From Geobacter sp. (GTDB lineage: Bacteria; Desulfobacterota; Desulfuromonadia; Geobacterales; DSM-12255), in NCBI GenBank assembly GCA_009886125.1, contig VFJK01000054.1:1-49428 (forward strand): a DNA stretch of 49,428 bases, given 5' to 3'. The stretch's first letter is position 1. Each line of letters begins with the position of its first letter. The notes below the pieces were generated by a model. It saw nothing but the letters and a program-made list of their open reading frames with translations, had not been told where the DNA came from and did no database searches. Shown piece by piece: positions 1-8,227 of this stretch. A program made the translations under genes and the position numbers.

Positions 1-1
1 A

Positions 2-274
2 CTGAGAGGATGTATCGACCGTTACGGCTACACGTGGGAAGCAGTCGGCTGCTACAATGCGACCAGTACCGATAAACGTAAAAACTACGCCTGGAAGGTT
101 TACCGTCAGATTGGTGCAGAGGGAAAAGAGAAGCGCCGGATCGTCCCTTCACCCAAACCCAAAGGGAGTAAGGTACTTGTCGCAGATCGGAACATCGGTT
201 CGCTTACATTCATTATTGAAGATCCGCGAAAGGCCGGGCAATGGGATCCGGATCACGGAGTTGGCAATGATTAG
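2..274 (+). CDS. Lytic transglycosylase, C-terminal part (cut by window edge)
   Basis: Reading frame 2 is open from the first bases to a TAG at 272-274 and gives the end of an SLT-type lytic murein transglycosylase. Visible are the family's C-terminal features: an RYGYTWEAVGCYNA stretch (the G-YNA motif of the substrate groove) followed by YAWKVYRQIG. The catalytic Glu and the start lie outside the window. The protein would cleave peptidoglycan glycan strands in the periplasm. Such enzymes often accompany pilus and secretion machines, and an MSHA-like cluster follows directly, so a role in opening the wall for that machine is plausible but inferred. The overlapping frame starting at 57 is a shadow. 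Confidence 0.75.
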   Translation: MRGCIDRYGYTWEAVGCYNATSTDKRKNYAWKVYRQIGAEGKEKRRIVPSPKPKGSKVLVADRNIGSLTFIIEDPRKAGQWDPDHGVGND

Positions 275-328
275 GAGCCGTTACGAAATAAATTGTTACA
301 TTCCAAGCTATTTCGTTACGGCTCCTTA
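272..328 (+). terminator. Long hairpin at the end of the transglycosylase gene
   Basis: An 18-base arm beginning AGGAGCCGTTACG is repeated in inverted form with one mismatch, separated by about 18 bases. It starts on the transglycosylase stop codon. There is no good T-run after it, so it may be a weak terminator, an mRNA-stabilising stem or a binding palindrome. Confidence 0.45.
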
Positions 329-336
329 TGCCGTTC

Positions 337-364
337 TTGCCATAACATATGTAACAGTTATTTT
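337..364 (+). promoter_or_regulatory. Candidate sigma-70 promoter for the mshN-like gene
   Basis: TTGCCA, a 16-base spacer and TATTTT lie 46 bases upstream of the ATG at 410 and downstream of the hairpin at 272-328. This suggests separate transcription of the TPR gene from the transglycosylase. The call rests on consensus match only. Confidence 0.35.
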
Positions 365-409
365 ATTCCGACGGCTTAGGATGGAGAGGATTCATAGTGG
401 AGCCTGCAA

Positions 410-1513
410 ATGAGCAACCTCCTTAATAAGCTTTCTAAACTGAACCGTACCCCCGGGAAGGGCGAAGTCCCCCCGGATATCCGGGAGAAGGTTTTAAGGG
501 CTGATGAGACCCGTCGATCAAAGCACAGGTACCTGCTCTGTGTTGTAGTCAGTATCTGTGCGGTCCTGCTGGGTTTTGGTGCCCGGAGTTATCTCAATAA
601 AGCCCCCGGACCGCTCCTGACGGATTCCAAAACAACTTTTCCTCAAACTGTGCCCGTCGCTCCGCAGATGATCATCTCTTCAGCACGTAAAACACCTATA
701 GCGGTGGATACTGCCCAGTCCGCAACCATTGCCTCATCTCTCCCTGTGCAAACGGCTTCCAGCACTCTCAAGACAGAACAGCACATGGCAGCACCGGCCC
801 GGGCCAAGAAGAGCCCTTTGCCCGGCAGGATGGCCCTGAGCAGTATGACCGCCAAGCGCAATGAAGCACGCTCTGCCTCCCTGAATACTGTTGTCAAAGC
901 GAATGATGCAGCTGCAGCAGTATCCGCTCCTCAGGCCCAGCCAATTGACAAGGAGGCTCGTGACGCCATCCTCACCTCAGCAAAGTCGGCGGAAAAGCGA
1001 AAAAGTTATAATGAAGCACTCCGGTTGTATCAAAAAGCCCTGTCATATGATCAGGATAATTATTGTCTCATGAATAACACTGCAAGCATGTATATCCGTC
1101 TTGGTGAGTATCCAGCAGGTCTCTCGATGAGCGACAAGGCCCTTCTCCTGGCTCCGGATTATATCCCGGCTCTTATCAATCAGGGTATTGCCAGAAATGC
1201 CCTCGGGAATCCCATCGAAGCAGCTGAGAGTTTTGCAAAAGCTGTCAGGCTGGATCCTGCAAACAAAACAGCACTGTACAACCTTGCTTTATTCAATGAA
1301 AAAAACGGTAAACTTGATGCAGCCGCGCAGGCTTATCTCCGGCTTGCAAAAGTCAGTGATGTGCAGGGGATGATCGGTCTGGCAAGGATTTACGAAAAAC
1401 AGTCGAGGAGAAGTGATGCCGTGAAGATCTATGTCGAAATTGCTGCCATGCCGGACGTGCCGACTGACGCACGGAATACGGTTGTCCGGCGATTGAGACA
1501 ACTGGGAGATTAG
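410..1513 (+). CDS. MshN-like membrane TPR protein
   Basis: The protein has 367 aa: a short basic cytoplasmic N-terminus, one membrane helix at about residues 41-59, a Ser/Ala/Thr-rich linker to about residue 180, then tetratricopeptide repeats from about 185 to the end (NEALRLYQKALSYD, AAESFAKAVRLDP, AAQAYLRLAK). This architecture matches MshN of MSHA-type pilus systems, an inner-membrane protein with a periplasmic TPR domain. The gene converges on the minus-strand cluster ending at 1639, whose last gene is MshM-like. In MSHA loci mshM and mshN are neighbours, which supports the call. The exact function of MshN is not well known; scaffolding of the machine is the usual assumption. The ribosome site before the ATG is weak. 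Confidence 0.6.
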   Translation: MSNLLNKLSKLNRTPGKGEVPPDIREKVLRADETRRSKHRYLLCVVVSICAVLLGFGARSYLNKAPGPLLTDSKTTFPQTVPVAPQMIISSARKTPIAVDTAQSATIASSLPVQTASSTLKTEQHMAAPARAKKSPLPGRMALSSMTAKRNEARSASLNTVVKANDAAAAVSAPQAQPIDKEARDAILTSAKSAEKRKSYNEALRLYQKALSYDQDNYCLMNNTASMYIRLGEYPAGLSMSDKALLLAPDYIPALINQGIARNALGNPIEAAESFAKAVRLDPANKTALYNLALFNEKNGKLDAAAQAYLRLAKVSDVQGMIGLARIYEKQSRRSDAVKIYVEIAAMPDVPTDARNTVVRRLRQLGD

Positions 1514-1530
1514 TGCCATGGAACATCTAA

Positions 1531-1630
1531 AACCAACCCCCCTCAATCCCCCTTTATGCCCCAGAGGGTACTTATCAGGGGGGAAGCCTTTAAGCCTCCC
1601 CTGACAAGGGGAGGTTTGGAGGGGTTTGGT
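1531..1630. repeat. Inverted-repeat element with C/G-run arms, copy 1
   Basis: The outer arms read ACCAACCCCCCTC and, inverted, ACCAAACCCCTCC. Inside is the hairpin CCTCCCC-TGACAA-GGGGAGG, and another half-hairpin with a TTATCA loop. A second element with the same outer arms and both hairpin types lies at 38573-38645. It sits between the converging mshN-like and mshM-like genes, where it could also act as a bidirectional transcription barrier. Confidence 0.7.
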
Positions 1631-1638
1631 GCGAAGTC

Positions 1639-2583
1639 TTAATATCGAAACATGCCGGCAACTATGATGCTTGCCAGCAGAATGACTATAAACAGCGCGG
1701 CATACTGCAGACCTCGTCCTAGCCATGAATAGCTGCGACGCAGCACTCCGGCGCCTTTCCCATCCATCTCGGCTATCATGACATGCTCTTTTCCTACAAC
1801 TGGACTCCCCTTGAGATAGGCCGCCATAATAGCCCGCGACGCAATAATGTTGATCATACGGGGAATCCCTCCGGAAAACCTGTGTATGGCACTTCTGGCT
1901 TTTTTATCGAGCAGGGCTGCACTTGCACCGGCCCGTGTAAGCCGCGCATTGACATAGTCAGCTGTTTCGTCTTTCGAAAGCCCTGACAGGCTGCATCGGA
2001 CCGTTACCCTTTGACTGAGCTGTTTCAGCTGTTCGGATCCGATCTTATGATGAAGTTCGGGTTGACCGACGAGGATAATCTGGATCAGCTTTTCCTTGTC
2101 AGTCTCCAGGTTGGAGAGGAGCCGCAACTCTTCCAGAGTTTCGACCGGCAGGTTCTGGGCTTCGTCGACAATGATCGCGACCCGCCTCCCTTCAGCTGAG
2201 TGCCCCAGCAGGAACTTCCTGAATGCCTTGAGCATTCTGTTCCTGTCATTCAAGATTATCTGATCAGATAGAACCTCTTGCGAGGTGTCAATATTGAAGT
2301 CATCCAGAAGCGACTCTATAAATTCGTCCGGTGTCAGCCTTGGTGTCATGATAAGGGCGATTTCAGCCCTCTCCTTCCAGTTTTCCATGAAGACCTTCAA
2401 CAAGGTCGTTTTCCCGGTGCCGGGCTCCCCGGTCAAGAGACAAAAACCCTCCCGCTGCTCCATCGCATAGTTCAGAGAGTTGAGAGCAGCTATATGCTCC
2501 TGTGTCGGATAGTAATACTCCGGGTCCGGGGTAATACGGAACGGGTCATCCTTGAGCCCGAAACTGCCTAGATACTGGTTCAC
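1639..2583 (-). CDS. MshM/ExeA-like AAA ATPase
   Basis: This 314-aa protein has an AAA domain with Walker A GEPGTGKT at residues 52-59, Walker B IIVDEAQ, and the N-terminal FGLKDDPF motif typical of the ExeA/GspA and MshM family. A single membrane helix lies at the C-terminus (about residues 290-310), followed by only a few residues. Family members help assemble the secretin or modulate peptidoglycan during assembly of type II secretion and MSHA pili. The start codon overlaps the stop of the platform-protein gene by 4 bases (ATGA), so translation is coupled. It is the last gene of the minus-strand cluster. ExeA normally carries a peptidoglycan-binding tail, which is absent here, so MshM fits better. 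Confidence 0.75.
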   Translation of the reverse strand: MNQYLGSFGLKDDPFRITPDPEYYYPTQEHIAALNSLNYAMEQREGFCLLTGEPGTGKTTLLKVFMENWKERAEIALIMTPRLTPDEFIESLLDDFNIDTSQEVLSDQIILNDRNRMLKAFRKFLLGHSAEGRRVAIIVDEAQNLPVETLEELRLLSNLETDKEKLIQIILVGQPELHHKIGSEQLKQLSQRVTVRCSLSGLSKDETADYVNARLTRAGASAALLDKKARSAIHRFSGGIPRMINIIASRAIMAAYLKGSPVVGKEHVMIAEMDGKGAGVLRRSYSWLGRGLQYAALFIVILLASIIVAGMFRY

Positions 2584-3806
2584 CTGCTCCCTCCTGTGCC
2601 GATATGGGATACCATGTCATAGATCGGCAGCATCAGTCCTAGAATTATCACAGCGAATATGAAACCGACCACGATTATGACGAGCGGCTCAATAATCTTG
2701 CCGAGGCTTGCGGAAAAATTATCGAGTTTTGTACTATAATGGTCCGACAGGAAGGCAAACTGATTATCCAGTGTGCCACTATTTTCACCTATCTTGACCA
2801 TTCTGACTACCAGAACAGGATATATCTTCTCCGCCTTAAGCGAATCCGAAATCAATCTTCCAAGTATCACAGCCTCCTTGACCCTAATCAGGGATCGTTT
2901 GAAAACCTCGTTGCCAATTACCTCAGCCACCAAGTCAAAACTTTTGTCAATGGTCATACCAGAACGTATCAGTATGCGCATCTGCTCGGCGAAAAGCGCG
3001 ATACTCCTGTAGTACATGAGATCTTTCAGTATCGGCATCTTCAGGATGATCCTGTCCATATGGTAACGGAACGACTCTTTCCGCTTGAGCATTTTCAGAA
3101 GTACGGCAACCATCACAGGGACAATAATGTACAGGTACCAGTACTTGCGCGAATACGCGCTGGCCATCATAAGTCCACGGGTCAACAGCGGCAATCTGCC
3201 CCCCACCCCTTTCAAAGTAACGATAACTTTTGGTAAAACGTAGACCATCCAGAACATCAGTGAACCAAGAGTAGTTACTATGGCAAAAACCGGATAAATC
3301 AGGGCCTGCTTGATGGCAGTAGCCACGGCTTCGACTTTTTTGAGATGTCCGGCGATCTCCGCTAGGCTCCCTTCAAATTGGCCGGTCTCTTCCCCCACTC
3401 TGACCAACCTGACAAAGATTGGGGGGAATATGGTATCGTGCCGTTCGATTGCATCAGCAAAACGGGCGCCATTTCCGACATTTTGCCTGATATCCAGCAG
3501 CACCTCGGCAAAAGTAGGGTTTTTTGTGGTTTCGATGATATCCGACAGAGATGACATTATTGAGACCCCTGCGCGAATCATTACGGAAAGGTTCTGCGCA
3601 AACTCGATCACTTCGATCCGCTTGACCTTCCTGCCGATAAGGAGTTTCTTGCTGTTGCTGAAAAAAGCCCTGACCGGATTAATTCTGACCGGATAGAGTC
3701 CTCTCTGCTCAAGAATATCCTGAACAGTTGCTTCATCATCAGCCTCCACCGCTCCTTTTATAGCTTTTCCCTCTGCAGTGACCGCAACATAAGAGTAGTA
3801 TCTCAT
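2580..3806 (-). CDS. Inner-membrane platform protein, GspF/PilC/MshG family
   Basis: This 408-aa protein contains two T2SSF domains. The first carries the FAQNLSVMIRAGVSI and VGEETGQFEGSL motifs, the second FAEQMRILIRSGMTI and VKIGENSGTLD. Three hydrophobic segments follow the usual pattern (about residues 170-195, 215-240 and 370-395). The protein forms the cytoplasmic-membrane platform on which the assembly ATPase acts to push pilin subunits into a fibre. It lies between the ATPase and AAA genes and overlaps both by 4 bases. Length and organisation are normal for the family. Gene context (secretin plus PilMN-like, MshM and MshN proteins) favours the MSHA branch over a classical type II secretion system. 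Confidence 0.85.
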   Translation of the reverse strand: MRYYSYVAVTAEGKAIKGAVEADDEATVQDILEQRGLYPVRINPVRAFFSNSKKLLIGRKVKRIEVIEFAQNLSVMIRAGVSIMSSLSDIIETTKNPTFAEVLLDIRQNVGNGARFADAIERHDTIFPPIFVRLVRVGEETGQFEGSLAEIAGHLKKVEAVATAIKQALIYPVFAIVTTLGSLMFWMVYVLPKVIVTLKGVGGRLPLLTRGLMMASAYSRKYWYLYIIVPVMVAVLLKMLKRKESFRYHMDRIILKMPILKDLMYYRSIALFAEQMRILIRSGMTIDKSFDLVAEVIGNEVFKRSLIRVKEAVILGRLISDSLKAEKIYPVLVVRMVKIGENSGTLDNQFAFLSDHYSTKLDNFSASLGKIIEPLVIIVVGFIFAVIILGLMLPIYDMVSHIGTGGSR

Positions 3807-5458
3807 CCCGCCACCCTCAGCACTTCCTGGAGCGTAGTCAATCCCTCCGCCGCTTTGCGGATACCGTCCGCTTTCAGCGGGACCATCCCGTTCTCAAGTG
3901 CGGCATTGTACAAGGCTATGCTGGAGGCTCCGGCAAAGATCATTTCACGTATGACGTCATTGATGACGAAAATTTCACAGATAAGCATGCGCCCTGCATA
4001 GCCGGTCTGGTAACATTTTGGACAACCTTTGCCCCGTGAGGCGGTGGTGAGGGAGTTATAACCGGCACTGCGGAAAAAGGCTAGCTCCTCCTCGTCGAGT
4101 GTATACTCCTCGCGGCAATGGGAGCAAATCTTTCGGACGAGCCGTTGCGCAAGCACCGCCATTAGTGATGAGGAAATGGGGTAATGATCAACCCCCAGGT
4201 CCAGTAGCCGCGGAATTGCCGTGACCGCATCGCTGGTGTGAAGGGTGGAAAAGACTAGGTGACCGGTAAAGGAGGCTCTGATGGCAATATTGGCAGTGTC
4301 CTTGTCGCGGATCTCACCCAGAAGCATGACATCAGGGTCCTGTCGCATGAAATTGCGGGAAGCCACCGCAAAGGTATAGCCGGTTTTTTCATTTACCTGG
4401 GTCTGTTTCACAAAACTCATGCGGTATTCGACAGGGTCCTCTACGGTTATGACGTTTCTCTCAAGGATATTCAATTCACGTAGCGCTGCGAAAAGTGTGG
4501 TGGTTTTGCCGCTCCCCGTAGGGCCGCTGACCAGGATGATCCCGTATGTCTTTTGGATAAGAGCCTTCACTGCAAGGACATCTTCCGGATACATCCCCAG
4601 GGTCTCCAGCTTCATCAGGGCACCAGTGCCGTAGAGTAGCCGCAGGACGATGTTTTCGCCATGGATGGTTGAGATGGTCGAGACACGGATCTCATATTTA
4701 CTGTCGATGAAGTCGAAAGAGAAGGAACCGTCCTGGGGGAGCCGCTGCTCGGCAATATCGAGTTCTGCAAGAATTTTGATGCGGGAAGCAATACCATTGT
4801 GAACCACTTTGGGGATGTAGTGCCGGTATTGCAGAACTCCGTCGATGCGATTAAAGATGTTTATACCCGCGTTGGTTGGTGTTATATGAATGTCCGTCGC
4901 TTTCAGGCGTATACCATCCATGACTATCAGGTCGGTTAGTTCTGCGTAAATATGCCCTGGCAACGGCCCGTTCATCGCCACGATTTCGTGTATCATGGCA
5001 TCTATCCTTTGGGGTACGCGATCCTCAACAAAGTAGTAGGCTTTTTCAAAATGGTCATGAAAAGATGCAGCATCAACCATGTAGATTCGTGGTGGGTTTG
5101 AAGTCAGGCTAGTTACGGCATCCACGGCAACTATGTTGCTCGGATTTATGATGCCGATAGTGAGAATGCCGTCATTGACTTCCAGCGGCAAGAAGACAGC
5201 TTTTTTAGCGATATGCTTGGGAACCATTTTCAGGGCGGCTTCTTCGATCGCCCAATTATCGAGATCTATGAACTCGATTTCGAACTGCTCGGCAATTGCC
5301 TGGGAAAACTCCTTGGCCAAGATGAACCCCAGATTTATCAGGATTTCACCGAGGAGCTGGCCGGTGACTTTCTGTTTAGCAATGGCTATGCCGAGCTGCT
5401 TTTCGTTGATCAACCCTTTCGACTTCAGCAATTCGCCTATTTGCAGTGATACTGCCAT
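3803..5458 (-). CDS. Pilus/secretion assembly ATPase, GspE/PilB/MshE family
   Basis: The 551-aa protein starts with an MshEN-type domain (residues 1-140; LLKSKGLI, LGEILINLGFI), followed by the hexameric ATPase. Walker A is GPTGSGKT at 312-319. The Asp box and Walker B (DPDVMLLGEIRD), the His box (FSTLHTSDA) and the zinc-binding CSHC...CPKC set are all present, so it should be an active extension ATPase rather than a retraction ATPase, which lacks the zinc module. MshEN domains bind cyclic di-GMP in several homologues, but the RLG-type motif here is imperfect, so ligand binding is uncertain. The gene is in the middle of the coupled cluster, with a Shine-Dalgarno sequence (caggaga) before the ATG. 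Confidence 0.88.
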   Translation of the reverse strand: MAVSLQIGELLKSKGLINEKQLGIAIAKQKVTGQLLGEILINLGFILAKEFSQAIAEQFEIEFIDLDNWAIEEAALKMVPKHIAKKAVFLPLEVNDGILTIGIINPSNIVAVDAVTSLTSNPPRIYMVDAASFHDHFEKAYYFVEDRVPQRIDAMIHEIVAMNGPLPGHIYAELTDLIVMDGIRLKATDIHITPTNAGINIFNRIDGVLQYRHYIPKVVHNGIASRIKILAELDIAEQRLPQDGSFSFDFIDSKYEIRVSTISTIHGENIVLRLLYGTGALMKLETLGMYPEDVLAVKALIQKTYGIILVSGPTGSGKTTTLFAALRELNILERNVITVEDPVEYRMSFVKQTQVNEKTGYTFAVASRNFMRQDPDVMLLGEIRDKDTANIAIRASFTGHLVFSTLHTSDAVTAIPRLLDLGVDHYPISSSLMAVLAQRLVRKICSHCREEYTLDEEELAFFRSAGYNSLTTASRGKGCPKCYQTGYAGRMLICEIFVINDVIREMIFAGASSIALYNAALENGMVPLKADGIRKAAEGLTTLQEVLRVAG

Positions 5459-5478
5459 TGGTCGTATCTCCTGCCTTG

Positions 5479-7209
5479 CTATAATTTGTCCGGTTGTTCA
5501 TATGTCGGGACCAGAAAAGGCTGCAGGACAACGACAAGCTCGGTTCTGGACTCCTGCCGGTTCTTGCGGGTGAAAAGGTGTCCCAGCCAGGGAATGTCTC
5601 CAAGGAGCGGGATCTTTTCATCACTGACATTATCTTTTTTGGAAATCAGACCACCTATAACTACCACCTCACCATCCCGCATCTTGACAGTGGTACTCAA
5701 CTCTCTGAGGTCAACGGTAGGGACTGACAGGGTGATCTGTTCTGCACCTGTGCCGAAGGTTTTCTCAGCGAGACTGACAAGGTCCGAGATTATCGGCGTG
5801 ACCGTCAGGGTTATCTCCCCCTGTGCGTTGATGACCGGGACAATGCCGAGAAGCATCCCGGAGAGAATGCTGCTGGTCTCGACGTTGAAGGTAGTGGTAG
5901 TGGGGTTGCTCCCGGTTGTGGTGCTGGAAGTTCTGGAGATGTAGCTGAAATTTCTGCCGACCGTCAAAAGGGCGGACTGGCCGTTCATGACGTTGATGCG
6001 AGGATTGGAGAGCGTTTTGACATCGCCCTGTGTTTTGAGTGCGGTCAGCAATGTCTGAAAACTGGAGCGATTGAGACCGATTCGAAAAGCTGGGGCAGCT
6101 GCATTGGCAACGTCAGCCAAACTGCTGTTAGGAAGGCTCAGCCTGCCGAATCCTCCTGCAACATCTCCGACGTTCTTGACATTATCAAGGAAGCTCCAGT
6201 CGACTCCGTACTTCAGGCTGTCGGTAAGCTGGACCTCGATTACCCGGGCCTCGACCAGCACCTGTCTGTTCAGGACACGCTTCAAGGTCTCAAGGTAGTT
6301 CTCCACCATCAGGAGGTTGCGGCGTGTTGCAGTGACAACGATCGTGCCGGTAAGGCGGTTGATAGTCACGCTCTGCTCCGGTGGCGCTGCAGCCAGCGCA
6401 ACTTCTGCGGCAGTAAGAGCCCCTGAAGACGAGGCGGTACGGGCTTGCATCGTTTGGGAACCCTGTGCTGCCGCGTTCTCCCCCTGCGCGACATTTCTGA
6501 TCCTGAGCAGGTCGTTCAGGGACTTCTCCAGCGAACTCCAGAAGTCAAAAGCCTTTGAATCGTTCTTGGCGGTTTGCTGTATTGAGCCCTTGATGGTACT
6601 TGGTCCGCTGCCGCCGTTTGAACCAGAGCCGCTTGAACTTGAGGTCGAGGAGCTGCTGCCACTATTAGAGGAAACTGCACCTCCGAGGATGTCTCCTCCG
6701 ATATCGACTGTGTACCCCTGGATCAAAGCAGGATGGCCGAGTTCAAATATCCTGGTTGAACTGGCATCGACCATAAGCATGTTATCCTTGATGCTGTATG
6801 AATAATCGAGGGTGGAGAAGATAGCTGACAGTGCGCTTTCACAGGTTACATTTCTGAGCGTCAGCGTCACCGGCAGGTCGAGAAGCACATCCCGGCTGAT
6901 CATCAGGTTAAGCCCGCTGGCTTCGGCAATAACATGCAGGACATCACCCAGTGCAGTATTACGGGCAGTTATCGTTACTCGTTTGACCTTGACCGGAGAT
7001 ATGTCCTCGCTTGCCGGAGTAAAATCAGGGGTCCTCGGCTCGGCGATGCGGGGAGCGACTGTTTTCATCTCATCCAGATTCTGGCTGATATACCGGTCCG
7101 GCTTCTTTTGTTCAGGCGTTGAAGCGCACCCCGCAACGGCAACAACCGCGCAGATGAGGTACAAAGGATATACCAAGCGAATGAGACCTGCTATTCGAGT
7201 TTGACCCAT
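5479..7209 (-). CDS. Secretin, MshL-like outer-membrane lipoprotein
   Basis: The 576-aa protein begins with a lipoprotein signal (lipobox VAGC, Cys28). An STN/N0-type domain follows (about residues 85-150; GLNLMISRDVLLDLPVTL), then a Ser/Gly-rich low-complexity stretch (about 175-205), an N1-like domain (LTGTIVVTATRRNL) and the secretin channel domain ending with IPLLGDIPWLGHLF and TELVVVLQPFLV. It would form the outer-membrane pore for the pilus or pseudopilus fibre. The start overlaps the upstream gene's stop by 19 bases. Domain order matches MshL better than PilQ (no AMIN domains) or GspD (only one N1-like repeat). The Ser/Gly linker is an odd local feature. Confidence 0.85.
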   Translation of the reverse strand: MGQTRIAGLIRLVYPLYLICAVVAVAGCASTPEQKKPDRYISQNLDEMKTVAPRIAEPRTPDFTPASEDISPVKVKRVTITARNTALGDVLHVIAEASGLNLMISRDVLLDLPVTLTLRNVTCESALSAIFSTLDYSYSIKDNMLMVDASSTRIFELGHPALIQGYTVDIGGDILGGAVSSNSGSSSSTSSSSGSGSNGGSGPSTIKGSIQQTAKNDSKAFDFWSSLEKSLNDLLRIRNVAQGENAAAQGSQTMQARTASSSGALTAAEVALAAAPPEQSVTINRLTGTIVVTATRRNLLMVENYLETLKRVLNRQVLVEARVIEVQLTDSLKYGVDWSFLDNVKNVGDVAGGFGRLSLPNSSLADVANAAAPAFRIGLNRSSFQTLLTALKTQGDVKTLSNPRINVMNGQSALLTVGRNFSYISRTSSTTTGSNPTTTTFNVETSSILSGMLLGIVPVINAQGEITLTVTPIISDLVSLAEKTFGTGAEQITLSVPTVDLRELSTTVKMRDGEVVVIGGLISKKDNVSDEKIPLLGDIPWLGHLFTRKNRQESRTELVVVLQPFLVPTYEQPDKL

Positions 7210-7682
7210 AACCCACCCTTTAATCCTTTCAGATTGACTCTGTTTTTTTCAATATGAGAGACCAGGTAACTGCCGAGCGCTTCCCCTTCCCGCAGAACCT
7301 GGCCGTTGATGATCGCAATCTTCCTCCCTTCGTCCATCAACACCAGCGAGAGACGATATACCGGTCCCGGCATAATCGTTTTCCTTGCGTTTCCACCCGC
7401 AACAGGAGCCATGGCAGCCAGAGGAAGCGGTGGATATGCAGTCGGAAGTATATTACCTGCTGCAGATGGTGGCGGAGAACCCGGAATCGGGCAGTTGACC
7501 TTGAAGACGGGCTGCACAACAGGCCGGGACAAGGCGACTTTTACCGGGATAAAGGCCATAAGCTCTTTTTCCTGTGCTGTCAACGAAGGGTTCAGGTCGA
7601 CAAAAAACCATAATCCAAGCGGGATAAGCACACCGGCAAAAGGCAACAACAACATAGAGAAGAGACGAGGATATACTTTCAT
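7191..7682 (-). CDS. MshK/PilP-like periplasmic protein
   Basis: The 163-aa protein has an N-terminal membrane helix (about residues 8-27), a Pro-rich middle, and a C-terminal beta-rich region of about 60 residues (YRLSLVLMDEGRKIAIINGQVLREGEALG). That region resembles the HR or PilP-type domain found in GspC, PilP and MshK, which contacts the secretin. It lies directly upstream of the secretin gene and downstream of the PilO-like gene, in the same order as pilM-N-O-P-Q. The ATG overlaps the upstream TGA. Sequence similarity is too weak for a firm family name, so the call depends on position and architecture. Confidence 0.6.
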   Translation of the reverse strand: MKVYPRLFSMLLLPFAGVLIPLGLWFFVDLNPSLTAQEKELMAFIPVKVALSRPVVQPVFKVNCPIPGSPPPSAAGNILPTAYPPLPLAAMAPVAGGNARKTIMPGPVYRLSLVLMDEGRKIAIINGQVLREGEALGSYLVSHIEKNRVNLKGLKGGLWVKLE

Positions 7683-8227
7683 GGAGCACCGACCCTCTTG
7701 CCGTTTGCCGGGGTGATAATTGTTCCATCCAGTTTATAGACCACTGTCCCTTTGGCAGCCTGATCGTAACTGATCGCAACACTCTTCATGGAGGTGAAAG
7801 GAAATGACCTGCTCTGCATCTGGGCAAAAGAGTTCAAAAAGCCGGTGTAGTTGTTATCCGAAACAGTGATACTAAAGGGGATCGAAACTCCATCAGAAAG
7901 CTCTGCAGGTGCTGAAATGGTGAGCAGTGCCCCAGGGAAAAGAGCCTTAAGATCATCGACCCGGTCGAAAAGCAACGCCTCAACCGTTTTCCCTTCATAC
8001 CCGGGGGGAAGAAGCTGACGATAGTTTTTCAGTGCCTGCTTCATCTCAACCGTTGCAGTGCGCATGAGAACCAGATTCGTCTTTATTGTTGTCAACTGGG
8101 CTGCAGTCACGCGGGAGCTCTGCTCATACTTTGCGATCATGACGAAGCCGCTCAGCAGAACGATAAAAACCACGCCAGCTGCAAGAAACCTCCGACGCCA
8201 GAGCTGTATCAGTTCATACAGGTCCAT
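7679..8227 (-). CDS. MshJ/PilO-like inner-membrane protein
   Basis: The start at 8227 is chosen because AAGGGG lies about six bases upstream and the protein then begins MDLYELIQLWRRRF; an in-frame ATG at 8254 lacks such a site. The 182-aa protein has one membrane helix (about residues 15-33), a short coiled-coil region and a ferredoxin-like C-terminal fold with VSIPFSITVSDNNYTGFLNSFAQ, the pattern seen in PilO and MshJ. These proteins form periplasmic dimers linking the cytoplasmic PilM ring to the secretin. It overlaps the upstream PilMN-like gene by 14 bases. Assignment is from architecture and gene order. Confidence 0.65.
   Translation of the reverse strand: MDLYELIQLWRRRFLAAGVVFIVLLSGFVMIAKYEQSSRVTAAQLTTIKTNLVLMRTATVEMKQALKNYRQLLPPGYEGKTVEALLFDRVDDLKALFPGALLTISAPAELSDGVSIPFSITVSDNNYTGFLNSFAQMQSRSFPFTSMKSVAISYDQAAKGTVVYKLDGTIITPANGKRVGAP

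Noticed and set aside
57-413. 118-aa open frame on the plus strand
   Set aside because: It overlaps in another frame the clear lytic transglycosylase C-terminus (frame 2) and has no recognisable protein features.
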